From positions 55,436,363 through 55,500,362 of the forward strand of contig NC_087062.1 of the NCBI RefSeq assembly GCF_963678635.1: a stretch of DNA of 64,000 nt. Direction: 5' to 3'. The notes beneath the pieces were generated by a model. That model was given only the letters and a program-made list of their open reading frames with translations. It ran no database searches and had not been told where the DNA came from. Shown in pieces: positions 52,501 to 60,716 of this stretch. Every line of letters begins with the position of its first letter. The first letter of the stretch is position 1. The stretch comes from Symsagittifera roscoffensis (Eukaryota; Xenacoelomorpha; Acoela; Convolutidae). Position numbers and translations under genes: made by a program.

Positions 52501-52792
52501 ATTATTTTTTTTTGTACGAACAAGTTAATTTGTTAACATTATCCAGTGGTAAACTTACAAATCAAGCAGCAAACTTAAGTCCATCCAGGCTAGTTTTTAA
52601 TGCATACTAAAATGGTTAAATAAAAGGTAACTATAAGAGTCATATACATATATGATTTGAACTCTTCAATAATTTTTTTAAGCGTAACTTGTTCAAATAA
52701 AAAAAGTAAGTATTTATTAATTCCCATTTTACACTGGCTGTTTTCAGCTGTTTCAGGTGATTAATTTCATTTGTTTGCACATGTTTTAGGAA
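49524..52792. repeat. AT-rich region with SINE-tail, inverted and dispersed repeats
   Basis: No gene is recognised. About 50245-50340 has the GATTAGCAAGC motif plus the SINE-family tail. 51136-51231 and 51391-51485 are inverted copies of each other (GAAGATTCCCAAAACC; GGCATGAGAGTTTTCGCG). 52225-52480 repeats the ASF1 intron unit. Small frames such as 50518-50718 and 51472-51699 come from these repeats. Confidence 0.6.
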
Positions 52793-52992
52793 NNNNNNNN
52801 NNNNNNNNNNNNNNNNNNNNNNNNNNNNNNNNNNNNNNNNNNNNNNNNNNNNNNNNNNNNNNNNNNNNNNNNNNNNNNNNNNNNNNNNNNNNNNNNNNNN
52901 NNNNNNNNNNNNNNNNNNNNNNNNNNNNNNNNNNNNNNNNNNNNNNNNNNNNNNNNNNNNNNNNNNNNNNNNNNNNNNNNNNNNNNNNNNNN
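52793..52992. other. Assembly gap of 200 Ns
   Basis: A run of exactly 200 N bases marks a scaffold join. Distance and orientation across it are not shown by sequence. Confidence 0.99.
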
Positions 52993-53533
52993 ATTCAACT
53001 CTCCCATATAACTCATATTTAATTGTTATATAGTTTAGAAGCCAGTATTGGTTGAGCTATATTTCCGACTTTCGTTACGAAAATAAGGGAATATTTGTGC
53101 TCGGGGTGGGTTTTTTTCTTCAGACAAATTTCGACTTTTTAACTAGCCATTTTTGACAGAACTTTTTATACCATTCGAAAGGTATTGTTGTCTTGAGCTC
53201 AATTGTGAAAAAATATTTCAGCTGTGATCTTTTTTTGTAAAGTTATGAGGTTTTAAATATTGCCATTTGGGCCAATTTGGGACGATTAACGCGCGATATA
53301 TTTCGCGCATTAAAATGAAGCGGAGATTTATTCCGTCTTAGAAATTGTCCAAATTGGTTAAAAGAAGCTCATTTGCCATCATTGATTTGTTAAAATGAGC
53401 GAAATCTTTCTTTTTGCACTTTATATGGCGTGTGGGGTGATGATTTTCATAAAAAATTTCAAATTTTAGAAAAAAGTTTTCATTTTGTTTTATTACATTT
53501 AAAATTTTAATGTTATAACTGCCCCATAAACCT
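52993..53533. other. AT-rich spacer left of the Mag-like element
   Basis: No gene is seen. A small palindromic stretch GCGCGATATATTTCGCGC lies near 53292-53309. The last five bases before the LTR, AACCT (53529-53533), are one half of the target-site duplication. Confidence 0.5.
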
Positions 53534-53791
53534 TGTGATATGTCTTGCGATATCGATTGAAAACAAGTTGTAATTCAATACTGTATTTTGGATATTGAAT
53601 TTAGGTTTTCTGTTTCTTTTGTTTTGGTGTTGTACTGAGAGATAGATCATTGTTAAGAAATCTGATCTCTCGCTTAATCTCAGTGTCATCACTTACGTAT
53701 GACCTTGAACATACCATAAAATAATAATTGAGCACCAAAGGTTAGCTGTACATACGTATATAAATACTGCTACTGCAGTAGCGGTATGACA
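53534..53791 (-). repeat. 3' LTR of the Mag-like element
   Basis: 258 bp, TGTGATATGTCTTGCG ... GCGGTATGACA on the + strand. It matches the other LTR except at one base (GTTAAGAAATC here, GTTAAGAACTC there). Pol II signals are not obvious beyond a TATAAAT near 53758 (read on +). Confidence 0.93.
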
Positions 53792-53801
53792 CGCCCCCCT
53801 C
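53792..53801 (-). promoter_or_regulatory. Polypurine tract
   Basis: Minus strand GAGGGGGGCG directly upstream of the 3' LTR; it would prime plus-strand DNA synthesis. One C breaks the purine run. Confidence 0.75.
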
Positions 53802-53975
53802 GGTGGAAGAAATAAATTATACAACATCAGTAGGATATTTTATTTAAAAAGAGTTTTAATTTGCTCAGTTCAAAAGGAAGTCTCTTTGGAGAAGTGACGA
53901 GTTTCGATTACGTATTTTTTTTCAGTTTTCCTACAGCTCTATTTCCCAACTCGGGTTCCAATCTACTCCCTCGTC

Positions 53976-55457
53976 TTAAGTAGCGTATCCGAATTTTCGC
54001 ATAAACAGATGTCTTTCGAGTCGTCGCACTTTCGATTCCAATGGTCTGTCATCCCGATCTTTGAAATCTCTCAGTTGATTTCTGTATTCTTTAAGTGCCT
54101 CCTTTAAAAGACCTCCTCCTGTAAGGTTTTCTGATATTTCTTTGATTGAATGCTTTATCGGATCTCCGAATCGTTTGGGTTCTTTGTTTTTCGTTTGTCT
54201 AGAACTTCGTCTAATACCTGACTCTTCCGTACTTGATTCGTCCGAAAATCTTTGTGGTGGTTCGAAGTTTGTGTCCAATTCCGAGCTTTGTTGAGGATTT
54301 TCTCGAAGTTCATTCGCAACTCGCTGCACTCCTCTTTTTAGCAATTGGTCCGCGTACTTCTCCCATTCGGACGGTGCCAAATTGCGATTGTGAAATATGT
54401 CAACTATATCTTCTAGAGGAGTGTGAGAATCAATGCATTTCAGTTTCGGACGCTGTTTTGCTTTCGGAGTAGAACTTGACTGAATTTTGGTATCTACTGT
54501 TTCTGATTCCGGCTTAGATGTTGCTTGCTCTTGTTCCGGGTTGGCTGCAGTCGCAGCTTGATTTGTCCCCTGTTGTTTCTTGCTGCGGCCGTTTTTTTGC
54601 TTTCCGCTCTTCTCCGGCTTGTTTATGTTGTTTTCCTCTGTATTTGGTTTTGGGCCCGCCAAATTGGGTTTTGCTCTTTTGACTGCAAGATTCAAACCTC
54701 CCCCGGCTTCTGTGTCCCTTGAAGTGACTATTGTTTGGCTCTTCTGAAAGCACTCTATTGGATTCATTGCATCTGCGATTTCCATTTCTCCTTGAAGTTC
54801 GTCCTCCGATTCCATCTCCTCTAGTAGTTCTGGAGAACTGATTCGCTTAAACTTTTTTGTAGGTTCCGACGATGGACTTTTACTCGTGCTTCGCTGATTT
54901 TCTTGCGTCAGTACCGTTTTTGATTGGGCTATATCCGATTTCCTATAAATCGAACCGGCCGATGTCTTAATTGTTGAGTCCGTTTCTGAAGCGATTTTCC
55001 CCTTTAGTGGTCTGGTTAAGGCTTGTCCGCTTTTCCTTAGTGGATCCTTTCGAAGTATTGTCTTTGGTGGTGATTTACATTGATTTTCTACTTTGTCCTC
55101 CACAAATCCTTTCTCCCAAGAGTAGATCATTTCCTTTCGAAGATCGGGATTGAGTTGCCCTGTCTCGTCCACTAACTTCCTGATGTCGTTTTTAGCCGCG
55201 TCCCTTCTTTCGTAGTTCCAGCGGGCGTTCGCCTCCAACAATTCCTTTAAAGCTTTGGCCCTTTCTTTGTCTCTGTCCGATGTTAGCTGCTGCTTGTGCA
55301 GTGGGCTTGTATCCCTGCTCAGTTGTCCCTTGCGCACTATTTTTAGATTCTCTCTCGACTGGTCAATTCTCCGTTTCATTTGAGAGGCCGTCAGTGCTGA
55401 GCGTTCCAAGTGCTGTTTGTCTAAATAATCAGAATTATTTAAAAACCTATCCCTCAC
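53976..55457 (-). CDS. Integrase C-terminal region with a long charged tail
   Basis: 493 codons, open from the integrase end to the region before the polypurine tract. It starts inside KSEFKIVRDRFLNNSDYLDK, so the true frame continues from the preceding integrase frame. Content: Arg/Lys/Glu-rich helices (LKELLEANARWNYERRDAAK), a Ser/Pro/Thr/Lys-rich disordered centre with repeated KSPSSEP and Glu clusters, and the end RRSSRQTKNKEPKRFGD, a common last motif of gypsy pols. The tail is about 400 residues longer than a usual integrase C-terminus. Its role is unknown. Confidence 0.75.
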   Translation of the reverse strand: MRDRFLNNSDYLDKQHLERSALTASQMKRRIDQSRENLKIVRKGQLSRDTSPLHKQQLTSDRDKERAKALKELLEANARWNYERRDAAKNDIRKLVDETGQLNPDLRKEMIYSWEKGFVEDKVENQCKSPPKTILRKDPLRKSGQALTRPLKGKIASETDSTIKTSAGSIYRKSDIAQSKTVLTQENQRSTSKSPSSEPTKKFKRISSPELLEEMESEDELQGEMEIADAMNPIECFQKSQTIVTSRDTEAGGGLNLAVKRAKPNLAGPKPNTEENNINKPEKSGKQKNGRSKKQQGTNQAATAANPEQEQATSKPESETVDTKIQSSSTPKAKQRPKLKCIDSHTPLEDIVDIFHNRNLAPSEWEKYADQLLKRGVQRVANELRENPQQSSELDTNFEPPQRFSDESSTEESGIRRSSRQTKNKEPKRFGDPIKHSIKEISENLTGGGLLKEALKEYRNQLRDFKDRDDRPLESKVRRLERHLFMRKFGYAT

Positions 55458-55589
55458 AATTTTAAATTCTGATTTTGGTAGTCTGCCGAAATGTGCTTGA
55501 AACGGGGATACTTGAATTGTTTACTGCTTGTTCCACCGTAAATCTCTCATTATAGCGCTGAGACATAATTTGATTGATTTATTATTTTC

Positions 55590-56385
55590 TTCGAGCATCA
55601 TCACTCCCAGTCTTCTTTTTATTGTTTGAATTGTACGTTCAACCAAACCACAACCTCTGTGGTCCCCCACCGGACAGAATTTTTGCTCGATATTGAGTTC
55701 CGAACAGAATTTTTTTTAGAGTTTTTCCCTTAAAGCCTGAAAATTGGTCCGAACGAATTGATTCAGGAACTCCATGTGTGTCGATATATGATCTCAAGAA
55801 TTTTACTGTGCACTTTCCACTTGTGGAATTTGTAACCTTCACTGATGGAAATTTCGAGAATCGATCTATAGCTACTAGAAGGTAGATTTTTTTTTCCTTT
55901 TTGATTTTCTATAGGCCCCGCGTAGTCTAGCTGTACCTCCTGTCCCGGCTGCGTGAGCAGTGACAGTGGTTTTGACGAATTTTTCGAAATAAGGTATTTT
56001 ACATTCTTACCATATCTGGTACAGCTACGACACTCCTCTGCCAAATTCACAATGTCCTTATTCATGTGTGGCCACCACAGATATTGCGCTGCTCCCAACA
56101 TAGCTTCCTGTCCTGGGTGCCCTCGATGTATTCGTTTCAGGACAGCTTGTCTTAGTTGACTTGGTACTGCTAGCCGATTATTCACCAAGATGCAGTCGTC
56201 CTGAACTGCCATCTGTGACCACAACGGATTTGTATAAGGTCCCATCAATTCGAATCCTTGTTTGTCCCCTCTCTCTACCACTCGCCTGAGGCGGTCCATC
56301 CACGTGTCTTCTGTGGTCAATTCTGCTAGTAAGTTTTTGTCGAACAGTTTTGCGAGGTTGTCCAGGGTCTCTACTCGTGCTGCTT
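55590..56385 (-). CDS. Integrase of the Mag-like element, interrupted by frameshifts
   Basis: The frame 55763-56320 has the HHCC finger (IHRGHPGQEAMLGAAQYLWW; LAEECRSCTRYGKN) and the first catalytic Asp (VQLDYAGPI). The core then moves to another frame at a T9 run (55887-55895), with SIRSDQFSGFKGKTL carrying the second Asp. It shifts again at a T8 run (55710-55717), after which CGLVERTIQTIKRRLG carries the Glu. All DDE residues are present once frames are followed. Both shifts are at homopolymers, so they may be sequencing errors or slippage. A third shift separates RNase H and integrase near 56385. Confidence 0.85.
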
Positions 56386-59316
56386 TTGCAGTCTCTTACC
56401 CAGTCCCTTTGGCGGTTGAATTGAGCACACTTCCTCCTCACTCTCCGCCTCCTCTGTGGTTGTCAGGTCCCCTTCTATTACATTCACCTCACTGAGTTTC
56501 CGTTCCGCCGATGCGATCGGTTTAGGCGATGTTGAACTCGATTCGTGTTCCAAGCTGTCGCTGACTTCTTGGGTATGAGCCACCAGTTCTCTATTTTCCT
56601 GAACATTGTTATCTCCGGCTATTAACTGCCAGAATGAGAGCAGTCTTTGATCCGCTATTCTTTGTTGGTCCGGTTCCAACGACCATTTTACTCGTTGTGC
56701 ATGACGTGTTTCGCTGTCGGAACTGTCCCTATTTTTTCGGCCCCCTCGTATTATTTTTCTCGTACGATGAACTGTCTCTGTGATCTCCGCCTCTCCCGAG
56801 AGTTCGTTAGTGTTGGAAAGTGATCGGTTCCACTTTGGGTCCATTAGGCTTTCTTCGCGCTCCTCCTTCCGCCAATCTTGTGGTGAGCTCGACCACCAGT
56901 CGTATGATCTGTTTTCATTTCCTGACATCTCGATCCTTGAGTCTGTTTTTTCTCTTTTTCTCAGTACTGGTCGTTTTTTGATTTTGCAATTATTTAAGAC
57001 TGACTGTTTGCTGGGTTGATTTGACGAAAGAGTGATTTGTTTTTGGTGAACTGTTGTGTTTAGCTGTTTTTGCAGTCGTGGAAACTGTTTTCTCTCGTTC
57101 CGGTCGAGCTTTGTTCGGTTTTGACCGTTTTGGTTGCTATAGCAACCATTACTTGATGACTGTTTCCTAGCATTCCTTCTAGAACATTCTAGAACGTTTT
57201 CGTTCCGGTTGAGCGACCTTGATGCTTTAAGCCTACTGTTCCAGCAGTCGAACGCTTCATCAAAGGAGTTTATTGTCGCTACTACAAACTTTTCATCTAA
57301 TTCTGATTCGGGCCATGGATCATTGAAAGGATCACGCGATAAATAATCAACTATGCCCATATCCCTCCCCGGAATGTGAACTATGTTGAACTGATATGGC
57401 AGTAACCGGTCAACCCACCGGGTTAAACGTGATTGGTAGGTCTTGTTCGATTGGTTAACATCCAATGCTGTTGTAAGCGCTTTATGGTCAGTTGCGATGG
57501 TAAATGGTTTCCCCAGAAGGTAGTGTTTATATCTATCTACTGCCCAAACAACTGCCAATAACTCCAACTCATTTGTTGAATATTTTTTTTCTTGGGCGTT
57601 TAAGTATCGGGATGCGAACGAAATTGGGACCCATAGCTCTTCATCATTTTGTTGTTCTAAAGTAGCCCCTAGCCCATCATGGCTAGCATCGCATTTAACT
57701 CGTGTTTCACGATTTGCATCGTAATAGTGTACTTTCGTAATATTTGCCACAGCCTCTTTTATAGTATTAAATACTACTGTGTGATCATCTCCCCATTCGA
57801 ATTTTTTTACCGGGAGTTTCATGTTTTTTAACTTTTTCTTTTGATTTTCTTCTTTAAGAAGTGGTCTTAATCTCTCAGTCAGACCTGCTACGTTAGGTAT
57901 AAATTTAGCTAAGTGATTTATGCTTCCCAAGAATGACCTTAGTTGCTTTAGAGATTTCGGCGTGTTCAAGTTTACTACCGCTTCCGTTTTAGTGATTTTT
58001 GGTCTAACCCCTTCTTCTGAGAGATGATGACCCAACCAATTCACTTCTTGTTTGAACAATTCACATTTTGATAGTTTCAATGCCAAATTTTCCGCATCCA
58101 ATTTCTTTAATACTGCTTCTACTAAGTCTGCATGTTCGATTTCACTTCCCTTTGACACAATAAGTATGTCATCCAGAAAACAGAACGTGTTTTTGGCGTG
58201 GTTGATGGTTCTATCCATGGCCTTTTGAAATTCAGCTGGCATATCTGCTAGACCATAGAACCCTGTCAAGAATCTGTAAGTTCCAGTTGCTTTTCCGCCA
58301 ACAATGTTAAAATTGCATTGCCTAGCTGTATCAGCAGCCAATTTTAATTGACTGTACGCATATTTCAAATCTAACACCGAAAAATATAGCGTACCCTTTT
58401 TGTTTTCGGTAACAATCTGGCTTACCCCATCAATAAGTTCATCTACATTTGGCATTTGGTATTTGTTTTTGAACAATTGTCTATTGATTGGTTTTGCATC
58501 CATTGCCAATTTTATTGAGTCGTCCTTCTTTACTGTTATCACAATCGGGGCGATAAAGCAATCACTTGTACATTTATCAAGTTTTGTTATATGACCTTCT
58601 GTCAATAACTTCTCGATTTCTTTTTCGACTTTATCTTGTATGTGAATTGGGATTCTTCTCCCCTTTTCTTGAATCGGACATAGTGGGTATTTGAATTTTG
58701 AACTGACAATGTGATTTTTCGAAATGCCTTGTCTTTCAAATAAGTTTTTAAATTTAGTGAAAAATTTTTCTTTCCAACCTTCTGACTGCTCGCACATGAG
58801 CACGTCAAACCTGGTGAGTTCTTTTGGCGCTGGTCTTTGTGTAGTCACTATTCCCACTTGTCCTTGCAGGTCTAATCCCATGATGCATCTGGTTTTTCGT
58901 TCTGATACCAGAAAGGTTGCGCCCTTTACTTCCCAGCCCTCTGACCTCAGATTGGTTTTTAGGGCTCCCAGAATACTGATCGGTTGTTTATTGTACTCCA
59001 CAAATTTGGTTTGTAAGTTCAATTTATCGGACGGTATGAATCTCACTTTGTTTGATTTTTCCATAATTTCCTTTGTCGTGGCCCAGTTGAGAAATGAAAC
59101 AGGACTTCCAGTGTCCACTGTTAATTGAATTATCTGATTATCTATTCGTACCATGGCCTTTAGTGATTTTACACGATTCAATGTTGGATCGCGAATCGAA
59201 TCTATTTTCTGAACTCGTACCACTTTTCCGTCTGTTTTGTTTCTCATTTCGTTGATTCGGTTTTTCACATATTTTGAAACTCGCTCATTTTCCGGTTGGT
59301 AGGTTTGTATCGACAT
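56371..59316 (-). CDS. Pol: protease, reverse transcriptase and RNase H
   Basis: 981 residues. It overlaps the gag end by 32 nt in the +1 frame, so it needs frameshifting or re-initiation at the ATG 59316. Protease: LTVDTGSPVSFLNW, near residue 70. RT: KLAMDAKPINRQLF, then LYFSVLDLKYAYSQLKL (first Asp), FYGLADMPAEFQKAMD, and the catalytic FCFLDDILIVSKG with Leu where Ty3-type enzymes usually have YxDD. RNase H: RVKCDASHDGLGATLEQQ, YSTNELELLAVVWAV, FTIATDHKALTTAL and DMGIVDYLSRDP. A basic, Asn/Gln-rich spacer of about 250 residues follows, and the frame ends near 56385, where the integrase frame takes over. Confidence 0.92.
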   Translation of the reverse strand: MSIQTYQPENERVSKYVKNRINEMRNKTDGKVVRVQKIDSIRDPTLNRVKSLKAMVRIDNQIIQLTVDTGSPVSFLNWATTKEIMEKSNKVRFIPSDKLNLQTKFVEYNKQPISILGALKTNLRSEGWEVKGATFLVSERKTRCIMGLDLQGQVGIVTTQRPAPKELTRFDVLMCEQSEGWKEKFFTKFKNLFERQGISKNHIVSSKFKYPLCPIQEKGRRIPIHIQDKVEKEIEKLLTEGHITKLDKCTSDCFIAPIVITVKKDDSIKLAMDAKPINRQLFKNKYQMPNVDELIDGVSQIVTENKKGTLYFSVLDLKYAYSQLKLAADTARQCNFNIVGGKATGTYRFLTGFYGLADMPAEFQKAMDRTINHAKNTFCFLDDILIVSKGSEIEHADLVEAVLKKLDAENLALKLSKCELFKQEVNWLGHHLSEEGVRPKITKTEAVVNLNTPKSLKQLRSFLGSINHLAKFIPNVAGLTERLRPLLKEENQKKKLKNMKLPVKKFEWGDDHTVVFNTIKEAVANITKVHYYDANRETRVKCDASHDGLGATLEQQNDEELWVPISFASRYLNAQEKKYSTNELELLAVVWAVDRYKHYLLGKPFTIATDHKALTTALDVNQSNKTYQSRLTRWVDRLLPYQFNIVHIPGRDMGIVDYLSRDPFNDPWPESELDEKFVVATINSFDEAFDCWNSRLKASRSLNRNENVLECSRRNARKQSSSNGCYSNQNGQNRTKLDRNERKQFPRLQKQLNTTVHQKQITLSSNQPSKQSVLNNCKIKKRPVLRKREKTDSRIEMSGNENRSYDWWSSSPQDWRKEEREESLMDPKWNRSLSNTNELSGEAEITETVHRTRKIIRGGRKNRDSSDSETRHAQRVKWSLEPDQQRIADQRLLSFWQLIAGDNNVQENRELVAHTQEVSDSLEHESSSTSPKPIASAERKLSEVNVIEGDLTTTEEAESEEEVCSIQPPKGLGKRLQKQHE

Positions 59317-60454
59317 AACTTCGACTGATCTGATCGCATTCCTCTACCGATCCTTCCGATTCTTCCGCAACTTCACTTACTTGTTGGGATCTGCACATTT
59401 TAGCGAAATGATTGGGTTTGCCACAGTGTTTACAGATTTTCCCCATCGCTGGACAATTTTTTAGGTGTCCCTGTTCAAACGTCCTTCCACATCTATTACA
59501 TGGTTTTGTTTTCGTGTTTTGATTCTTGTTATTATTCTGTCTTTTATGCGTTTCTCTTCTATTTGGAGTTTTGGTTGTCCCCCCCCCCCCCAAATTTTGA
59601 ACTGCCATTACAGGTTCCTGTTTTACCCTCACACCCGAGGTGTAATTGCTACTTGATCCCCCTGTAGCCGCAGCATTAGTCTTCTGAAACGCCATTGTGG
59701 TTAACTTGCTATGTTCGAATTTTTTAGCCCTTTTTAAAACTTCCACCGGATCTAGAGTTTCGAATGTCAACGTGTCCTGCAATGTCATGTTTTTCATTTT
59801 CGAGATGAACAAGTCTCGCACTATCTCATTTTCCAATGCTCCCAGTTCTGATCGGGCTGCTTGAGCAGTTAACGCTGCGTGGAATGATTTTAGAGATTCT
59901 CCAGATTCTTGCATTCTCGTAAATAACTTGTATCTTTCGTATGTTACACATTTTACCTTTTGAAACGAGACTTCTGCCAAATCTGTAGTTTCCCTGAACG
60001 TCATTTTCGATATTTCAACGTGCGGGTTCTTTTGTAGGAATCTCTTCTTTCCCTCTGTACCCAAAGATAAAAATAATCTTGACACCAGTTTCTTTTGTAC
60101 TTCGTTGTAGAAGACATTGTGTCCGACTCGTGGGCCTCTTGTCTTCCTGTCTTCGTTCTCCAATACTACTCTATCCCTTGCTAGCTTATCTCTAAGAATC
60201 CTAGCGTTCCTCGCATCTTCGTTCTCCCCATCCCTGGGCGTTTCCGGGCGTGGTGGTGGTTCCTCTAATATGTCTTTTGGTTCTTCCAAAATAATCTCTG
60301 GGTTCACATTTTCTTTGACCGTAACCGCCATGAGAAATTGTTCGAACCAAATTTTAAATTGCCACGGAGGGTCTAGATTCGCTGATGCCCAAAATACCGG
60401 AATTCCCATATCCGTTCTGTTGTCTTGAGCTGCGAATCCTGCTGGCTGCGCCAT
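59285..60454 (-). CDS. Gag of the Mag-like element
   Basis: 389 residues. Gag forms the particle and packages RNA. An acidic N-terminal part (EEPKDILEEPPPRPETPRD) leads to a capsid-like helical region (residues about 110-260; NVFYNEVQKKLVSRLFLSLG, FHAALTAQAARSELGALENE), then a basic linker with a Gly run and two zinc knuckles: CNRCGRTFEQGHLKNC and CKHCGKPNHFAKMC. The ATG at 60454-60452 overlaps the LTR/PBS boundary; the homologous fragment at 30.8 kb starts the same way (MAQSAGY), which supports it. The frame is intact. A 13-C run at 59579-59591 lies in the Gly-rich linker and may be prone to length errors. Confidence 0.9.
   Translation of the reverse strand: MAQPAGFAAQDNRTDMGIPVFWASANLDPPWQFKIWFEQFLMAVTVKENVNPEIILEEPKDILEEPPPRPETPRDGENEDARNARILRDKLARDRVVLENEDRKTRGPRVGHNVFYNEVQKKLVSRLFLSLGTEGKKRFLQKNPHVEISKMTFRETTDLAEVSFQKVKCVTYERYKLFTRMQESGESLKSFHAALTAQAARSELGALENEIVRDLFISKMKNMTLQDTLTFETLDPVEVLKRAKKFEHSKLTTMAFQKTNAAATGGSSSNYTSGVRVKQEPVMAVQNLGGGGTTKTPNRRETHKRQNNNKNQNTKTKPCNRCGRTFEQGHLKNCPAMGKICKHCGKPNHFAKMCRSQQVSEVAEESEGSVEECDQISRSYVDTNLPTGK
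60436..60453 (-). promoter_or_regulatory. Primer-binding site, tRNA-Ser type
   Basis: Minus strand TGGCGCAGCCAGCAGGAT directly after the 5' LTR. It is complementary, with small mismatches, to the 3' end I remember for animal serine tRNAs (...ATCCTGCCGACTGCG plus CCA). The LTR-gag fragment at 30.5-31.1 kb has TGGCGCAGTCAGCAGGAT in the same place. Confidence 0.7.
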
Positions 60455-60711
60455 GTGATATGTCTTGCGATATCGATTGAAAACAAGTTGTAATTCAATA
60501 CTGTATTTTGGATATTGAATTTAGGTTTTCTGTTTCTTTTGTTTTGGTGTTGTACTGAGAGATAGATCATTGTTAAGAACTCTGATCTCTCGCTTAATCT
60601 CAGTGTCATCACTTACGTATGACCTTGAACATACCATAAAATAATAATTGAGCACCAAAGGTTAGCTGTACATACGTATATAAATACTGCTACTGCAGTA
60701 GCGGTATGACA
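60454..60711 (-). repeat. 5' LTR of the Mag-like element
   Basis: 258 bp, nearly identical to 53534-53791. On the minus strand it starts TGTCATACCGC and ends GACATATCACA. It is directly followed by the primer site, and its last base is also the A of the gag ATG. Confidence 0.93.
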
Positions 60712-60716
60712 AACCT

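Larger units (their letters stand above)
53534..60711 (-). mobile_element. Structurally complete Mag-like Ty3/gypsy LTR retrotransposon
   Basis: 7178 bp on the minus strand, with two 258-bp LTRs that differ at one position in my comparison, TG...CA ends, and a 5-bp target duplication AACCT at 53529-53533 and 60712-60716. A primer-binding site for tRNA-Ser (60436-60453) and a polypurine tract GAGGGGGGCG (minus strand, 53792-53801) are in the right places. Gene order is gag, protease, RT, RNase H, integrase, then a long tail, so it is Ty3/gypsy and not copia. tRNA-Ser priming is reported for Mag-clade elements. The near-identical LTRs mean a recent insertion. Confidence 0.92.

Noticed and set aside
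52771..53022. Frames across the N run
   Set aside because: They consist almost entirely of unknown bases.
56178..56441. Separate ORF between pol and integrase of the Mag-like element
   Set aside because: The integrase frame covers the same DNA with clear HHCC content downstream, and this frame has no motif.
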